Shown here: positions 18,019-26,554 of the stretch, one piece after another
Layout: each line of letters begins with the position of its first letter
Position numbering within the stretch: position 1 is the stretch's first letter
Assembly (NCBI RefSeq): GCF_004358445.1
Contig: NZ_CP037951.1
Location: forward strand, 607,501 to 671,500
From: Parashewanella tropica
GTDB taxonomy: Bacteria; Pseudomonadota; Gammaproteobacteria; Enterobacterales; Shewanellaceae
Direction: 5' to 3'
Length of the DNA: 64,000 nucleotides
Notes under the pieces: generated by a model
Seen by the model: only the letters and a program-made list of their open reading frames with translations
Told to the model about the DNA's origin: nothing
The model's database searches: none
Translations under genes and position numbers: made by a program

Positions 18019-21000
18019 ATGGCGGTATCGACAGAGGCAGCCACTAAGCTAGGCACCGAGATTTATGATGAAGGTGTCTACCATAGTGAGGGTATGAATG
18101 AAGATTTCATTATTACCCCTGAACTATCAAGTGCTAAAGGGGTTGAGCTTGAAAGTAAACCTAGCCCTGAAGTTGAGTTGTTACAAAGTACATCTCGTAA
18201 AATTGCCGATACTCTCGTTTTAGTACAACGAATGCGAGGGAGTTGCATCAAGATTGACGCCAAGTTGATCAAAACATTAGAGGCATTAAAGCGGAGTGCC
18301 GATTCAATCCTCCAGCCTTCAGCTGAGCAAGTTCGGTATTTTCAGAAGGTAATGTGTTTACTTAATAAAGCGATTAAAAAGCCATTAGACAATTACTTTT
18401 TAAATGATGTGCTGAAATTGTGGCTATCACCAACCAATCTTAAAATGAATTCAGCTTTTCCTTTCCCTGATGATGCGATTGTATTTGTATATTGGCATTC
18501 ATCTTCGCGGTTAGAGTCATTAAATAAAATAAAAGGTGGACTGATTGATGAAGCGCTTCAGCAGTTAGTATCAACTAGGTTCCCCAGTCTAAGCGACAAT
18601 GAAAAACGCCATTTAAGGGTGACCGCTTATGAATGTTGCATGGTGAGTGGTCCTGAAGATAAACCAGTAATGCTGTACCGTTCAACGGCATTGACCAATG
18701 CTGAAGCTATATGTCATCAATGGGCTAAAATTTGGTGTTCACCCTACCATCAATTACAGCGTCTTAATTTATTGGAGAATATAGGTTCTCTTTATGTTGA
18801 GCAAAGAGCTAACCTAGTCGATCAAGTATCATTGGAGTTCGATCTATTCTATAAATTCCCTCATACGCATATAGCAGTGCTTGCAAGAGCCCCTCAAAGC
18901 ACGTTCGTCACATCGGAGTTAGTTGAAATCCTTGGGGGCTACTTTGTTAAGCAAAATGGCCAACTTAAGCAAGTAACGGCTAATGATTTAACATGTCTCG
19001 ATTTATCACGTTTGTCACCGCAAGAAAGGGGGGCACTCATTGCTGCTCAGTGTGTGAATTCGTTTACTAAGTTAGCGGAGTTTGAGGTTTTTTTTGATAA
19101 GCATACCTCACTCCTTCAGTTATCTGGGGTTAATGGTGCCTATTTAACCTCAGTGGTTCGTGCTCGATTAGAATTGCTCACTAAATCAAACAAAATTACA
19201 TTTATGGTTAATTGCAGAGGTGAGTCGATTGTTCGTCTATTACCGATAATGTCCTTACAGCGTATGATGGAGATTATCAAACTTAATGTATGTGTAATGG
19301 ATTTAAGATCAGAACAACTGAACTGGCAGACATTATTTAGAAGAGCATCCTTTTATTTAAATATCCCAGAGTCTCGCGAATATATGCTTACCAGTCGTAA
19401 AGAGAAGTTGGCTAAAGCCTTTAAGCGTGTTTATAGCAGTAGCGAAGACTCTACAAATCAGATGCTGGAGTTGAGAAAAGCTGAAAATCGATGTGATAAA
19501 TATATACTTGATGTCTTTGGGGAACATTATCTTTTCAATTTACAACAAGAGCTTGAACCAATACATAGGCTTGATCAATTACTTAACTGCTATCACCGTC
19601 GTGTTATTCCTCTCAAAGATAATCCTGAGTTAATGAGTCGAGCGTCATCAAAATTTGTAGATAAACTGAAAGAGTTCAACATCTCAGATCTAAAGCAGTT
19701 GCCGTTATTACTGAAATGGTTAGATGTAGATGCTGGTGCAACAGCAAAATCGAATATCGCACAACTTGTTCAATTTAAAATAGTCAATTTCATAAACCAA
19801 GAACATATCCAAGATATCCAACAACTATTCGAGTTGCTATCTTTACTCACAAAATATCAAAGTAAGTTATCTGAAACAGATAGAATTAAACAGCAAGTCA
19901 AACACGTATCGGATTACCTTATAGTAGAAGTTCCAGGTGCGAATGAAGAGTTAGCTACGATGCTAAAGGCTGAGACAAATATCCAATCTCTTGAATACTT
20001 CTCGCTTGGCTTTAAGTCACCGGAACTCAATGTCATTCGACTTGAGTGTTTAGCGAGTGTTGGTGCAACACCGCTTAATGATCCAAGCTACCATGATGTT
20101 GAAGTGTTGAAACAAATCTCTCCACAGTTTCTAAAGACCTGTAGCCAACAAGTCAAAGATGCTGCCTTGATTCAAGCGGCGAGAACAGTCGATAAATCAT
20201 TGATGCAAAAGCTTGTCGAGATTGGCGCGGAAGTATTAGTCGTCGACCATGATAAAAATACCCTAATCCATATTGTTCTGATCCATTGCTATAACTCAGA
20301 ACATGAGTTCAGTAAAAAATATGAAGCATTAACCTATTTATTGGAGCTAAACAAAATTGATGGTTCCTTAATTAATTCAAGTGGGAGAAGTATACTTTTT
20401 CTTGCAGTTAGACTGCGTGATCCGAATTTTACAAAAAGCGTATTACCGATATCTTCATCGGTAATTAATACTAAAACTCATTCAGGTAACTCTCCTCTTT
20501 CCATGGCCATTCAAGCTCAATCTACGGAAAAAGTAGAATGGCTCATTCAAGCCGGAGCCGATGTAAAAGATGTATTTAAAGATCAACATGATGTTTGTTT
20601 AAGTGCACTTCACTATGCGGCCAAAGTAAAACATCTACCTATGGTGGGTTACTTTATTAAAGATGAATTTCAGCTAGTTGAATACGCATCTTCAGACGGT
20701 AATACGCCAATCTTATTTGCCGCAGAGCATTCAGACTTTGATTGTTTCAAGGCCATAGGAAAGGCGAGGGCAACAATAAATCTTAGAAATAAACATGGCT
20801 GTAATATATTGATGCAGTCTGCAAAAAATCCTGATCAGAATGTGTTTAAAAGTGTTTGGGAAAAAGGAAATCTAGATTTAACAGAAATCACGTTAGGAAC
20901 AAGAAATGTCTTGGCTGTAGCGATTGCCGCTATGCAATTACATGCTGTTACTCTCATCGTTAATAGTGGTTTTTTTACACCAACCAAGCCTATTGATGGT

Positions 21001-21351
21001 GAATTACCCGTTTTATTTTTTGCGGCTAGATACAGCAATAAAGAGGTCTTTGAATTCCTTAGTGAGAGATTCCTTGCTGGGTATGGTATCAATACGCCAT
21101 TTGAAGTTGGCGATCAAAATATGCAGGTTACACTACTTGATGTTGCCTGTGATGATGTCAAACCTTTCCTTTTGGAAAAAGGAGCCAAAACGCATAATGA
21201 AGTTGTCGCTGAGCAACAGCAACAGTTGGCTCAAGTTACATTGGATCATGTGAGGTTGCAGAGTTTAGAGTTAGAAAATAAAAGGTTAAAACAAGACATT
21301 CAACGATTAAGATTGGCGGCATCAATGGCTTTAGCACTGGCAGGTAGGTAA
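18019..21351 (+). CDS. Large ankyrin-repeat protein C
   Basis: This protein is 1,110 residues from the ATG at 18019. An ATG at 18010 is in frame, but GGA abuts it, whereas the inner ATG has it at a usable 9 nt and yields the MAVSTEA start. The first 700 residues are mostly helical and of no family I recognise; several Leu/Lys-rich stretches suggest helical solenoids. Residues about 715-1040 hold divergent ankyrin repeats (for example SGRSILFLAVRLRD, GNSPLSMAIQAQS, SALHYAAKVKHL, GNTPILFAAEHSD). The last 60 residues form a short coiled coil (QQQLAQ to QDIQRLRL). There is no signal peptide. It is followed by another accessory gene 70 bp downstream. Function unknown. Confidence 0.8.
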   Translation: MAVSTEAATKLGTEIYDEGVYHSEGMNEDFIITPELSSAKGVELESKPSPEVELLQSTSRKIADTLVLVQRMRGSCIKIDAKLIKTLEALKRSADSILQPSAEQVRYFQKVMCLLNKAIKKPLDNYFLNDVLKLWLSPTNLKMNSAFPFPDDAIVFVYWHSSSRLESLNKIKGGLIDEALQQLVSTRFPSLSDNEKRHLRVTAYECCMVSGPEDKPVMLYRSTALTNAEAICHQWAKIWCSPYHQLQRLNLLENIGSLYVEQRANLVDQVSLEFDLFYKFPHTHIAVLARAPQSTFVTSELVEILGGYFVKQNGQLKQVTANDLTCLDLSRLSPQERGALIAAQCVNSFTKLAEFEVFFDKHTSLLQLSGVNGAYLTSVVRARLELLTKSNKITFMVNCRGESIVRLLPIMSLQRMMEIIKLNVCVMDLRSEQLNWQTLFRRASFYLNIPESREYMLTSRKEKLAKAFKRVYSSSEDSTNQMLELRKAENRCDKYILDVFGEHYLFNLQQELEPIHRLDQLLNCYHRRVIPLKDNPELMSRASSKFVDKLKEFNISDLKQLPLLLKWLDVDAGATAKSNIAQLVQFKIVNFINQEHIQDIQQLFELLSLLTKYQSKLSETDRIKQQVKHVSDYLIVEVPGANEELATMLKAETNIQSLEYFSLGFKSPELNVIRLECLASVGATPLNDPSYHDVEVLKQISPQFLKTCSQQVKDAALIQAARTVDKSLMQKLVEIGAEVLVVDHDKNTLIHIVLIHCYNSEHEFSKKYEALTYLLELNKIDGSLINSSGRSILFLAVRLRDPNFTKSVLPISSSVINTKTHSGNSPLSMAIQAQSTEKVEWLIQAGADVKDVFKDQHDVCLSALHYAAKVKHLPMVGYFIKDEFQLVEYASSDGNTPILFAAEHSDFDCFKAIGKARATINLRNKHGCNILMQSAKNPDQNVFKSVWEKGNLDLTEITLGTRNVLAVAIAAMQLHAVTLIVNSGFFTPTKPIDGELPVLFFAARYSNKEVFEFLSERFLAGYGINTPFEVGDQNMQVTLLDVACDDVKPFLLEKGAKTHNEVVAEQQQQLAQVTLDHVRLQSLELENKRLKQDIQRLRLAASMALALAGR

Positions 21352-21421
21352 TATTTAATTCACAAAAGCATAGACAGCCATAAACATCTGATTTTTGAGT
21401 GTCAAAATTAATAGGAATGTA

Positions 21422-23542
21422 ATGAAAAAAATAGGGATAGTGCTTAGTTTGCTGTTGTTCGCAGGTTTGTTGATGACTTGGGTTGTTACACCAATAAAAA
21501 CAAAAAAGGAAGCGTCACAGAAATCATCAGAAAACAACAGAATCATTCAATCCAGATTAGAAATTAATACTGTTGAAAAAGACTCTGATGAGCAAGCCAG
21601 AGAAAGAGTTACTCAGTTGATAGCATTAGATCAGGAATGCAAAAATCGATATATAGACTTTAGCGATAAAGTCAGAAGTAACCACAATATCATCATTGAT
21701 GCCATAGAAAGTGAACTCCAAGCAGGTAAATCCATCTGGAAGTTATTCCGTTACGCCGATCAATATCAAACCTATTATAAAAGTTACGATGACTTAGTGT
21801 TTCTTGCTTACGCAAATATCATCCAAGAACGTTATAAATTTGCCTCATCAGCGAAAATATTAACCCAGTGGCAAGGGCTTAATATTCTAGAAGGACTCAA
21901 AACCGAGCATTTAGCCGAGTTTGCTGAGCAAGTTGATTCAATGCCGAAAGGAGGAGGTTACTCGATTCAAATGGAGTTGTCGCAGCAAAATCTAGCCGCC
22001 AATTTATCCGCGCTTTTAAGCAATCAAGATAGTTTCAATACGTATTTACGCTCACCACTATCGGTTGCGGGGCAAAAATATATCTCTCCTTCATTCTTGT
22101 TTGTCTTAGGCGCTAAAACACTGCCTTTCGATGAATTCAAATCGATGATTTCAGGTCATAAATTTACCGTCAATGATATTGCGTTGGCGATCAAAACTGA
22201 TATGCCTACTTCCCATATTATCGAGTTGATCAAAACCGCTGATGACCTTGATGTGACACCAATATTAGTACGTGATGATTATGAGTTCTTACATAATCTG
22301 GCTGACTTCGCGGTAAACAAATACGATGTGGAATTATTGAAAGTGTTGGCTGAAGCGGGGGTTCACCCTACCAATCAACCGGGATTGCTCACAGGAATGG
22401 ATATAGCTGTTTCAGGATTATCTGAACTTAGGCACGATGATAAAGAGTTATTCCAACAATCAAGTAAGTATTATCAAACCGTCAAGTATTTACATGATAT
22501 GGAATATGGAGCTCATGCATCTTTTGTAGAGGACGAAGACGGATCTCGTATTTGGTTTAGCTCTAGATATGCAGGTTTTTATGATATTGATGCTAGAGAT
22601 AATAATGTAATGAGTCAATTACTGACAAAAGTAACAAGGCTTGAGAAAGAACGTAAAAATCAACAAAAGACGTCAGATGACTCACCTATTTCTCTTGCTA
22701 TACAACAAGCTGAAAAAAATAAAGCAATTGAAGAGCAACGAAGTCAGCAATGCAAAAACAACAGTCTGAATCTCTTGGCTGCTCAACAACTTTTAAGTAG
22801 AGAAAAACTGGACAAGCTAATTCATGAAGTTCAACAACAAGGTGGTGATACAGAGGCAAATTTACATTCGTTAGACCCTGCTTTGGTGAATGTATGGAAG
22901 CGCTCGGATGGCTTTCAAAAGCAATATTCAACAAGAAATTTAAGTTCAGGCAGTGTTGACCAGTTGATTGAAGAAAACAACTACCAACAATTGTTAGCTC
23001 ACAGTTCAACAACTCCTTTATCTCGATCTGAAACTGACTCTTTATTTTTACGAGCGTGGCAGGAACCTGAAATATACGTAGATATTTGGGAGGCTCGAAC
23101 TAGCCCAATTCCTCCACAGAATTTGTTTTCATTTTCACGGCTATCGATAGAGCGTTGGAAAAAACTCAGGCAAGCAGGGTTTGATTTCACAGTAAAAGAT
23201 CGTGCTGAAAATACCTTACTCGATATGGCCACGATGAATTCAAAAGAAGTGTTCGATTTCTTAATTGGTATTGGGCACAGACCAGACTTTCATAAATTGG
23301 GTATGGATGTGCTGGATGTCGCACTAGAGGATGCTTTTAACAAAGATAAAGTTAATACGTCGATAAGTTCGATTTTACCTTTTGTTAAAAAGTTAGAGCC
23401 CAATCATCGCAGTCGAATTGCACGTTTAAAGAGATTTAAACCGAAATTGTATGATGAGCTGATTAAACTAGATGAGAGATTGGTGATTCAAGAAGGTGTG
23501 AAAGTTAATCAGTACCATAACTATTGGCTGGAAATACTGTAA
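21422..23542 (+). CDS. Membrane-anchored protein with ankyrin-like C-terminus
   Basis: The frame opens at a TTG (21395), but ATG 21422 has AGGA a few bases upstream and gives the N-terminus MKKIGIVLSLLLFAGLL, a single membrane anchor or uncleaved signal, so 706 residues. The rest is hydrophilic and helical. Segments such as LLKVLAEAGVHPTN near 305-320 and LRQAGFDFTVKDRAENTLLDMA near 590-610 look like worn ankyrin repeats. A Gln/Lys-rich linker lies around 410-450. I do not recognise the family. It follows ankyrin protein C by 70 bp on the same strand and may be co-transcribed. With its anchor it would sit in the inner membrane with the bulk in the periplasm. Function unknown. Confidence 0.75.
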   Translation: MKKIGIVLSLLLFAGLLMTWVVTPIKTKKEASQKSSENNRIIQSRLEINTVEKDSDEQARERVTQLIALDQECKNRYIDFSDKVRSNHNIIIDAIESELQAGKSIWKLFRYADQYQTYYKSYDDLVFLAYANIIQERYKFASSAKILTQWQGLNILEGLKTEHLAEFAEQVDSMPKGGGYSIQMELSQQNLAANLSALLSNQDSFNTYLRSPLSVAGQKYISPSFLFVLGAKTLPFDEFKSMISGHKFTVNDIALAIKTDMPTSHIIELIKTADDLDVTPILVRDDYEFLHNLADFAVNKYDVELLKVLAEAGVHPTNQPGLLTGMDIAVSGLSELRHDDKELFQQSSKYYQTVKYLHDMEYGAHASFVEDEDGSRIWFSSRYAGFYDIDARDNNVMSQLLTKVTRLEKERKNQQKTSDDSPISLAIQQAEKNKAIEEQRSQQCKNNSLNLLAAQQLLSREKLDKLIHEVQQQGGDTEANLHSLDPALVNVWKRSDGFQKQYSTRNLSSGSVDQLIEENNYQQLLAHSSTTPLSRSETDSLFLRAWQEPEIYVDIWEARTSPIPPQNLFSFSRLSIERWKKLRQAGFDFTVKDRAENTLLDMATMNSKEVFDFLIGIGHRPDFHKLGMDVLDVALEDAFNKDKVNTSISSILPFVKKLEPNHRSRIARLKRFKPKLYDELIKLDERLVIQEGVKVNQYHNYWLEIL

Positions 23543-23546
23543 AGAA

Positions 23547-23564
23547 GGCGGCATAAATGCCGCC
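23547..23564. terminator. GC-rich hairpin after the membrane-anchored ankyrin-like gene
   Basis: GGCGGCAT and ATGCCGCC flank a 2-base centre, giving a compact hairpin 4 bp after the stop. No T run follows, so termination strength is uncertain. The rest of the 265-bp gap holds AT-rich sequence with no other clear element. Confidence 0.55.
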
Positions 23565-23807
23565 ATTCTCTGTTGCTATTAGAAAGGCACTTTTACTCAA
23601 CCTTCCAATAAAATACAAACGTTACAGCTTATAACCTCAAGCGCTTAGGTTCATTTTTTATGCTTGTTAACCTTAAATAAAACATGAGGTTAACTATGAT
23701 TCATAAATGTTGAATGAAACAGAAGTTGAACTAGTTTATTAATATGAAAGTATATTTCATCTTTCTGAAATATTAAGATTAGTCCGTAATTAGGAAGGTA
23801 AGCCGTT

Positions 23808-25037
23808 GTGATTTCATGCAGTACGAGCTTGATGACCGTTTTCGATTATCTTTTTCCCGAGAAAACTCAGCCAGTACTAACTCAGGCCCAAATAGATAAT
23901 TTCCCAATTGGGTTTGAGGCTGAAATTGGTATTGTCCGAGATCTTTGTTGTGATGATGGTGCAAGATTCGACGCTATTGATAATGATTCATTACGGAATA
24001 TGTCCTTAGGATTAAGGTTTGCAGGTATCTCAACGCACAGTGAAGCGAAAGAGCTTAATATTCAGGTCATCCCTCCTGCACCTATTTTTCACATCTGGGT
24101 TTCCTTGCGCGGGGCATCATTCTTTGATGGTTATAATAACCCTCGATGCTTAGATTACGTATCACGCATAACGAAACAAGCAGACTTTTTATTACAACAT
24201 GATATTCCTTTATTTCTTGTTTATACCGAAAAGAATATGTCTGATGTTCAGAAACAAAAAATGGCTTCATTGTTTACCGAACATCCAAATATTATGGTGT
24301 TGAGTGTAGAAAAACACTTGTCTCACTTACCCATGGTTTTTTCTTATTCTGAAGAATGCAGACCTAAAGACGATTATGGTGAAACGTTTGATATTGACGG
24401 TTTGAGATTGTCTGTTTTGATGGATTATCCCGAAGTGTTTGATGTTCTCGAAAAAGAAGCTATCAAGCAAGAAAAATTAGACTTTGTTTCAAGATTAAAA
24501 GCGCTTGGAAAACAAAGCCTAATTTATCACGATATTGACGATCAGTTCTTACAGCGTCCCCCATTTTTTCTGGCTGTAAAAGGAGTTATGGGAGCGACAC
24601 TACTTAGTCGTGAAGCATTTGTTGAATTTCAACAACAGGTAAAGGAACTAAGGGATTATAATATACCAAGCTTTACGTATACTCGTCCCTCAGTAGAGGG
24701 ATCCGTTTTGACTGCTGATGAGATCGCAATATTCCAAAAACAACGAGCTCAACTAATCCTTGATATGTTTAATAGTCATTTTGACGATGAGCTTTTTAGC
24801 TTCGTACCGACGAGAAACCTTTACGCTATAAATCACCCTGCTGTTATGAAAATAAGATCAAAACTGACTGATACTCAGTATCAAAAACTGAGATCCAGTC
24901 AGCATGATTATCACACTTTCACACAACTTGTTTATCAACCTTATCCTTCAGACGACCTGCAAATAAAAGCTCGTAAGTTAGACTTTATGCAACAGCTGAA
25001 TTATACATTCTTTGGACGCGATAACAGTTGGCATTAA
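23808..25037 (+). CDS. Orphan protein, possible toxin-type glycosyltransferase
   Basis: This 409-residue protein starts with GTG 23808, preceded by AGGAAGG at 9 nt; an inner ATG (23832) lacks a site. No signal peptide is convincing. Three features recall GT-A-fold glycosyltransferases of the large clostridial toxin or DXD-sugar type: FHIW at 94-97 (a Trp stacks on the nucleotide in those enzymes), an Arg-then-IYHDID stretch at 229-244 that could be the DXD metal site, and a C-terminal NSWH (406-409). The match is by eye and weak; the residues around the DXD do not fully fit. It ends in a 4-bp stop overlap with prpF and lies next to the ankyrin genes. It could equally be an unrelated orphan. 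Confidence 0.6.
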   Translation: MISCSTSLMTVFDYLFPEKTQPVLTQAQIDNFPIGFEAEIGIVRDLCCDDGARFDAIDNDSLRNMSLGLRFAGISTHSEAKELNIQVIPPAPIFHIWVSLRGASFFDGYNNPRCLDYVSRITKQADFLLQHDIPLFLVYTEKNMSDVQKQKMASLFTEHPNIMVLSVEKHLSHLPMVFSYSEECRPKDDYGETFDIDGLRLSVLMDYPEVFDVLEKEAIKQEKLDFVSRLKALGKQSLIYHDIDDQFLQRPPFFLAVKGVMGATLLSREAFVEFQQQVKELRDYNIPSFTYTRPSVEGSVLTADEIAIFQKQRAQLILDMFNSHFDDELFSFVPTRNLYAINHPAVMKIRSKLTDTQYQKLRSSQHDYHTFTQLVYQPYPSDDLQIKARKLDFMQQLNYTFFGRDNSWH

Positions 25038-26203
25038 TGAAGAACTCTTACCCAACCTTCCATCAAAATCCGAGCACTACGGCTCATAATCGCTTCTTCC
25101 ACTTTCCAAACATCACCATTGAAACTCGCTGCTGCACCAACTTTTAATGTACCAGATGGGTGACCAAAACGAACACTATCTCGTTGTCCGCCACCTGCGG
25201 CTTGGTTAACTAAAGTGCCGGGAATCGCAGCTGCAGTTCCAATCGCAACAGCGGCCGTACCCATCATCGCATGGTGAAGTTTGCCCATAGATAAGGCGCG
25301 AACCAGTAGGTCGATATCCTCAGTTAAAATATTCTTTCCGCTAGAGGCTTTATAACTTCTTGGCTCAGCAACAAAAGCAATCTTTGGTGTGTGCTGACGT
25401 TGTTCGGCCTCTTTGATATCAGAAATCAATCCCATCTTCACTGCGCCATGAGCACGTAAGGACTCGAATTTTGCTAGTACTTCGACATCGTTATTGATGT
25501 CATCTTGCAGCTCGGTGCCTGTATAACCAATATCTGCCGCATTGACAAAAATCGTTGGGATACCCGCGTTGATCATCGTAGCGCTAATAGAGCCAAACTC
25601 AGGAGTGGTAAGAACATCCACCAGATTACCTGTTGGAAATAAACTCTCTGACTCATCAACAGGCTTAACAAATGAAAGCTCAATTTCGGCGGCAGGGAAG
25701 GTCACACCATCGAGTTCAAAATCACCCGTTTCTTGAACTTCACCGTTGGTCATTGGCACTTTAGCGATAATGGTTTTACCAATGTTCTGTTGCCAAATCT
25801 TAACCGTAGCAATGCCGTTTTCAGGGAGTTTTTCTTTAGCCACATAACCACTATGAATAGCAAAGGCACCAACGGCTGATGATAAGTTTCCACAGTTGCC
25901 ACTCCAGTCGACAAAGGCTTTATCGATCGCCACTTGCCCGAATAGATAATTAATATCGTGTTCACCATCAGTGGCGGGGGAGACGATTACGGTTTTACTG
26001 GTGCTTGATGTTGCACCACCCATACCATCAACTTGTTTGGCATAAGGATCAGGACTTCCGATCACTCTGAGTAGTAATCGATCTCTATCTTCACCCGCTT
26101 GTTGAGCGGCTTGAGGTAAGTCTTCTAAGCGAAAGAAAACCCCTTTACTGGTGCCACCACGCATATAAGTGGCAGGTACTTTAATTTGTGGAGCAAATGT
26201 CAT
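25034..26203 (-). CDS. prpF: 2-methylaconitate isomerase PrpF
   Basis: This 389-residue cytoplasmic isomerase converts trans- to cis-2-methylaconitate, which AcnD-type dehydratases require in the 2-methylcitrate cycle. It matches the PrpF family throughout: MRGGTSKGVFFRLEDLP near the start, the substrate-loop GNCGNLSSAVGAFAI around 100-115, and HHAMMGTAAVAIGTAAAIPGT-type sequence near 320-340. It has the diaminopimelate-epimerase-like double fold. It is the last gene of the prp operon, separated from acnD by 351 bp of structured repeats. Its stop overlaps the stop of the convergent orphan gene. Confidence 0.95.
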   Translation of the reverse strand: MTFAPQIKVPATYMRGGTSKGVFFRLEDLPQAAQQAGEDRDRLLLRVIGSPDPYAKQVDGMGGATSSTSKTVIVSPATDGEHDINYLFGQVAIDKAFVDWSGNCGNLSSAVGAFAIHSGYVAKEKLPENGIATVKIWQQNIGKTIIAKVPMTNGEVQETGDFELDGVTFPAAEIELSFVKPVDESESLFPTGNLVDVLTTPEFGSISATMINAGIPTIFVNAADIGYTGTELQDDINNDVEVLAKFESLRAHGAVKMGLISDIKEAEQRQHTPKIAFVAEPRSYKASSGKNILTEDIDLLVRALSMGKLHHAMMGTAAVAIGTAAAIPGTLVNQAAGGGQRDSVRFGHPSGTLKVGAAASFNGDVWKVEEAIMSRSARILMEGWVRVLH

Positions 26204-26285
26204 GTTAATTTACCCTTGGCATTCATTGATAATGACTGAGTAAATCAAGAATGAATGCAACTATTGATTTTTTCAGTATTTCTAC

Positions 26286-26382
26286 AAAAGTAAAAGTGCG
26301 CACGACAACAGAAGCGTACGTCCATGTACTGACGACCGTTACATCCTGTAACGGACGGTTGTCTTACCGCACTTTTACTTTT
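26286..26382. repeat. Cruciform-type repeat, copy 1 (acnD-prpF gap)
   Basis: Arms 26286-26300 and 26368-26382 are perfectly complementary (15 bp). Within them GACAAC (26304-26309) pairs with GTTGTC (26358-26363). Two small hairpins follow: GTAC/GTAC (26316-26319, 26326-26329) and CCGTTAC/GTAACGG (26336-26342, 26348-26354). The inner 60 bases (26304-26363) match 29276-29335 at 52 positions, while the outer arms are unrelated in sequence but paired in both. The short minus-strand frame over this region (26245-26466) looks like a by-product of the repeat rather than a gene. Confidence 0.85.
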
Positions 26383-26430
26383 ATCTATATCACTGGCAGT
26401 TTTAAGTATTAGTTGTTCAGTACACAGTTG

Positions 26431-26529
26431 AAAGCAGATGATGAATAAGCTGACCATCCGAGGCATGGATGCCGAGGTTGAGCGCCCATGGATGGGTTCA
26501 CAGCGTGTCAGCGTTTCATTGTCTGCTTT
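26431..26529. repeat. Second type of branched repeat in the acnD-prpF gap
   Basis: Arms 26431-26454 and 26507-26529 pair with two G-U wobbles and a small asymmetric loop (AAAGCAGA with TCTGCTTT at the base, GCTGAC with GTCAGC at the top). Between them lie two short hairpins, GGCATGGATGCC (26462-26473) and CCCATGGATGGG (26485-26496). The plan, one long stem enclosing two small hairpins, is that of the neighbouring repeat, but the sequence differs. Confidence 0.75.
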
Positions 26530-26554
26530 TTCTCGTCTAAATCGACTTAACTAA

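Noticed and set aside
26245-26466. 73-codon minus-strand frame between acnD and prpF
   Set aside because: It lies over the cruciform repeat and part of the next one, with no ribosome site and no protein-like composition.
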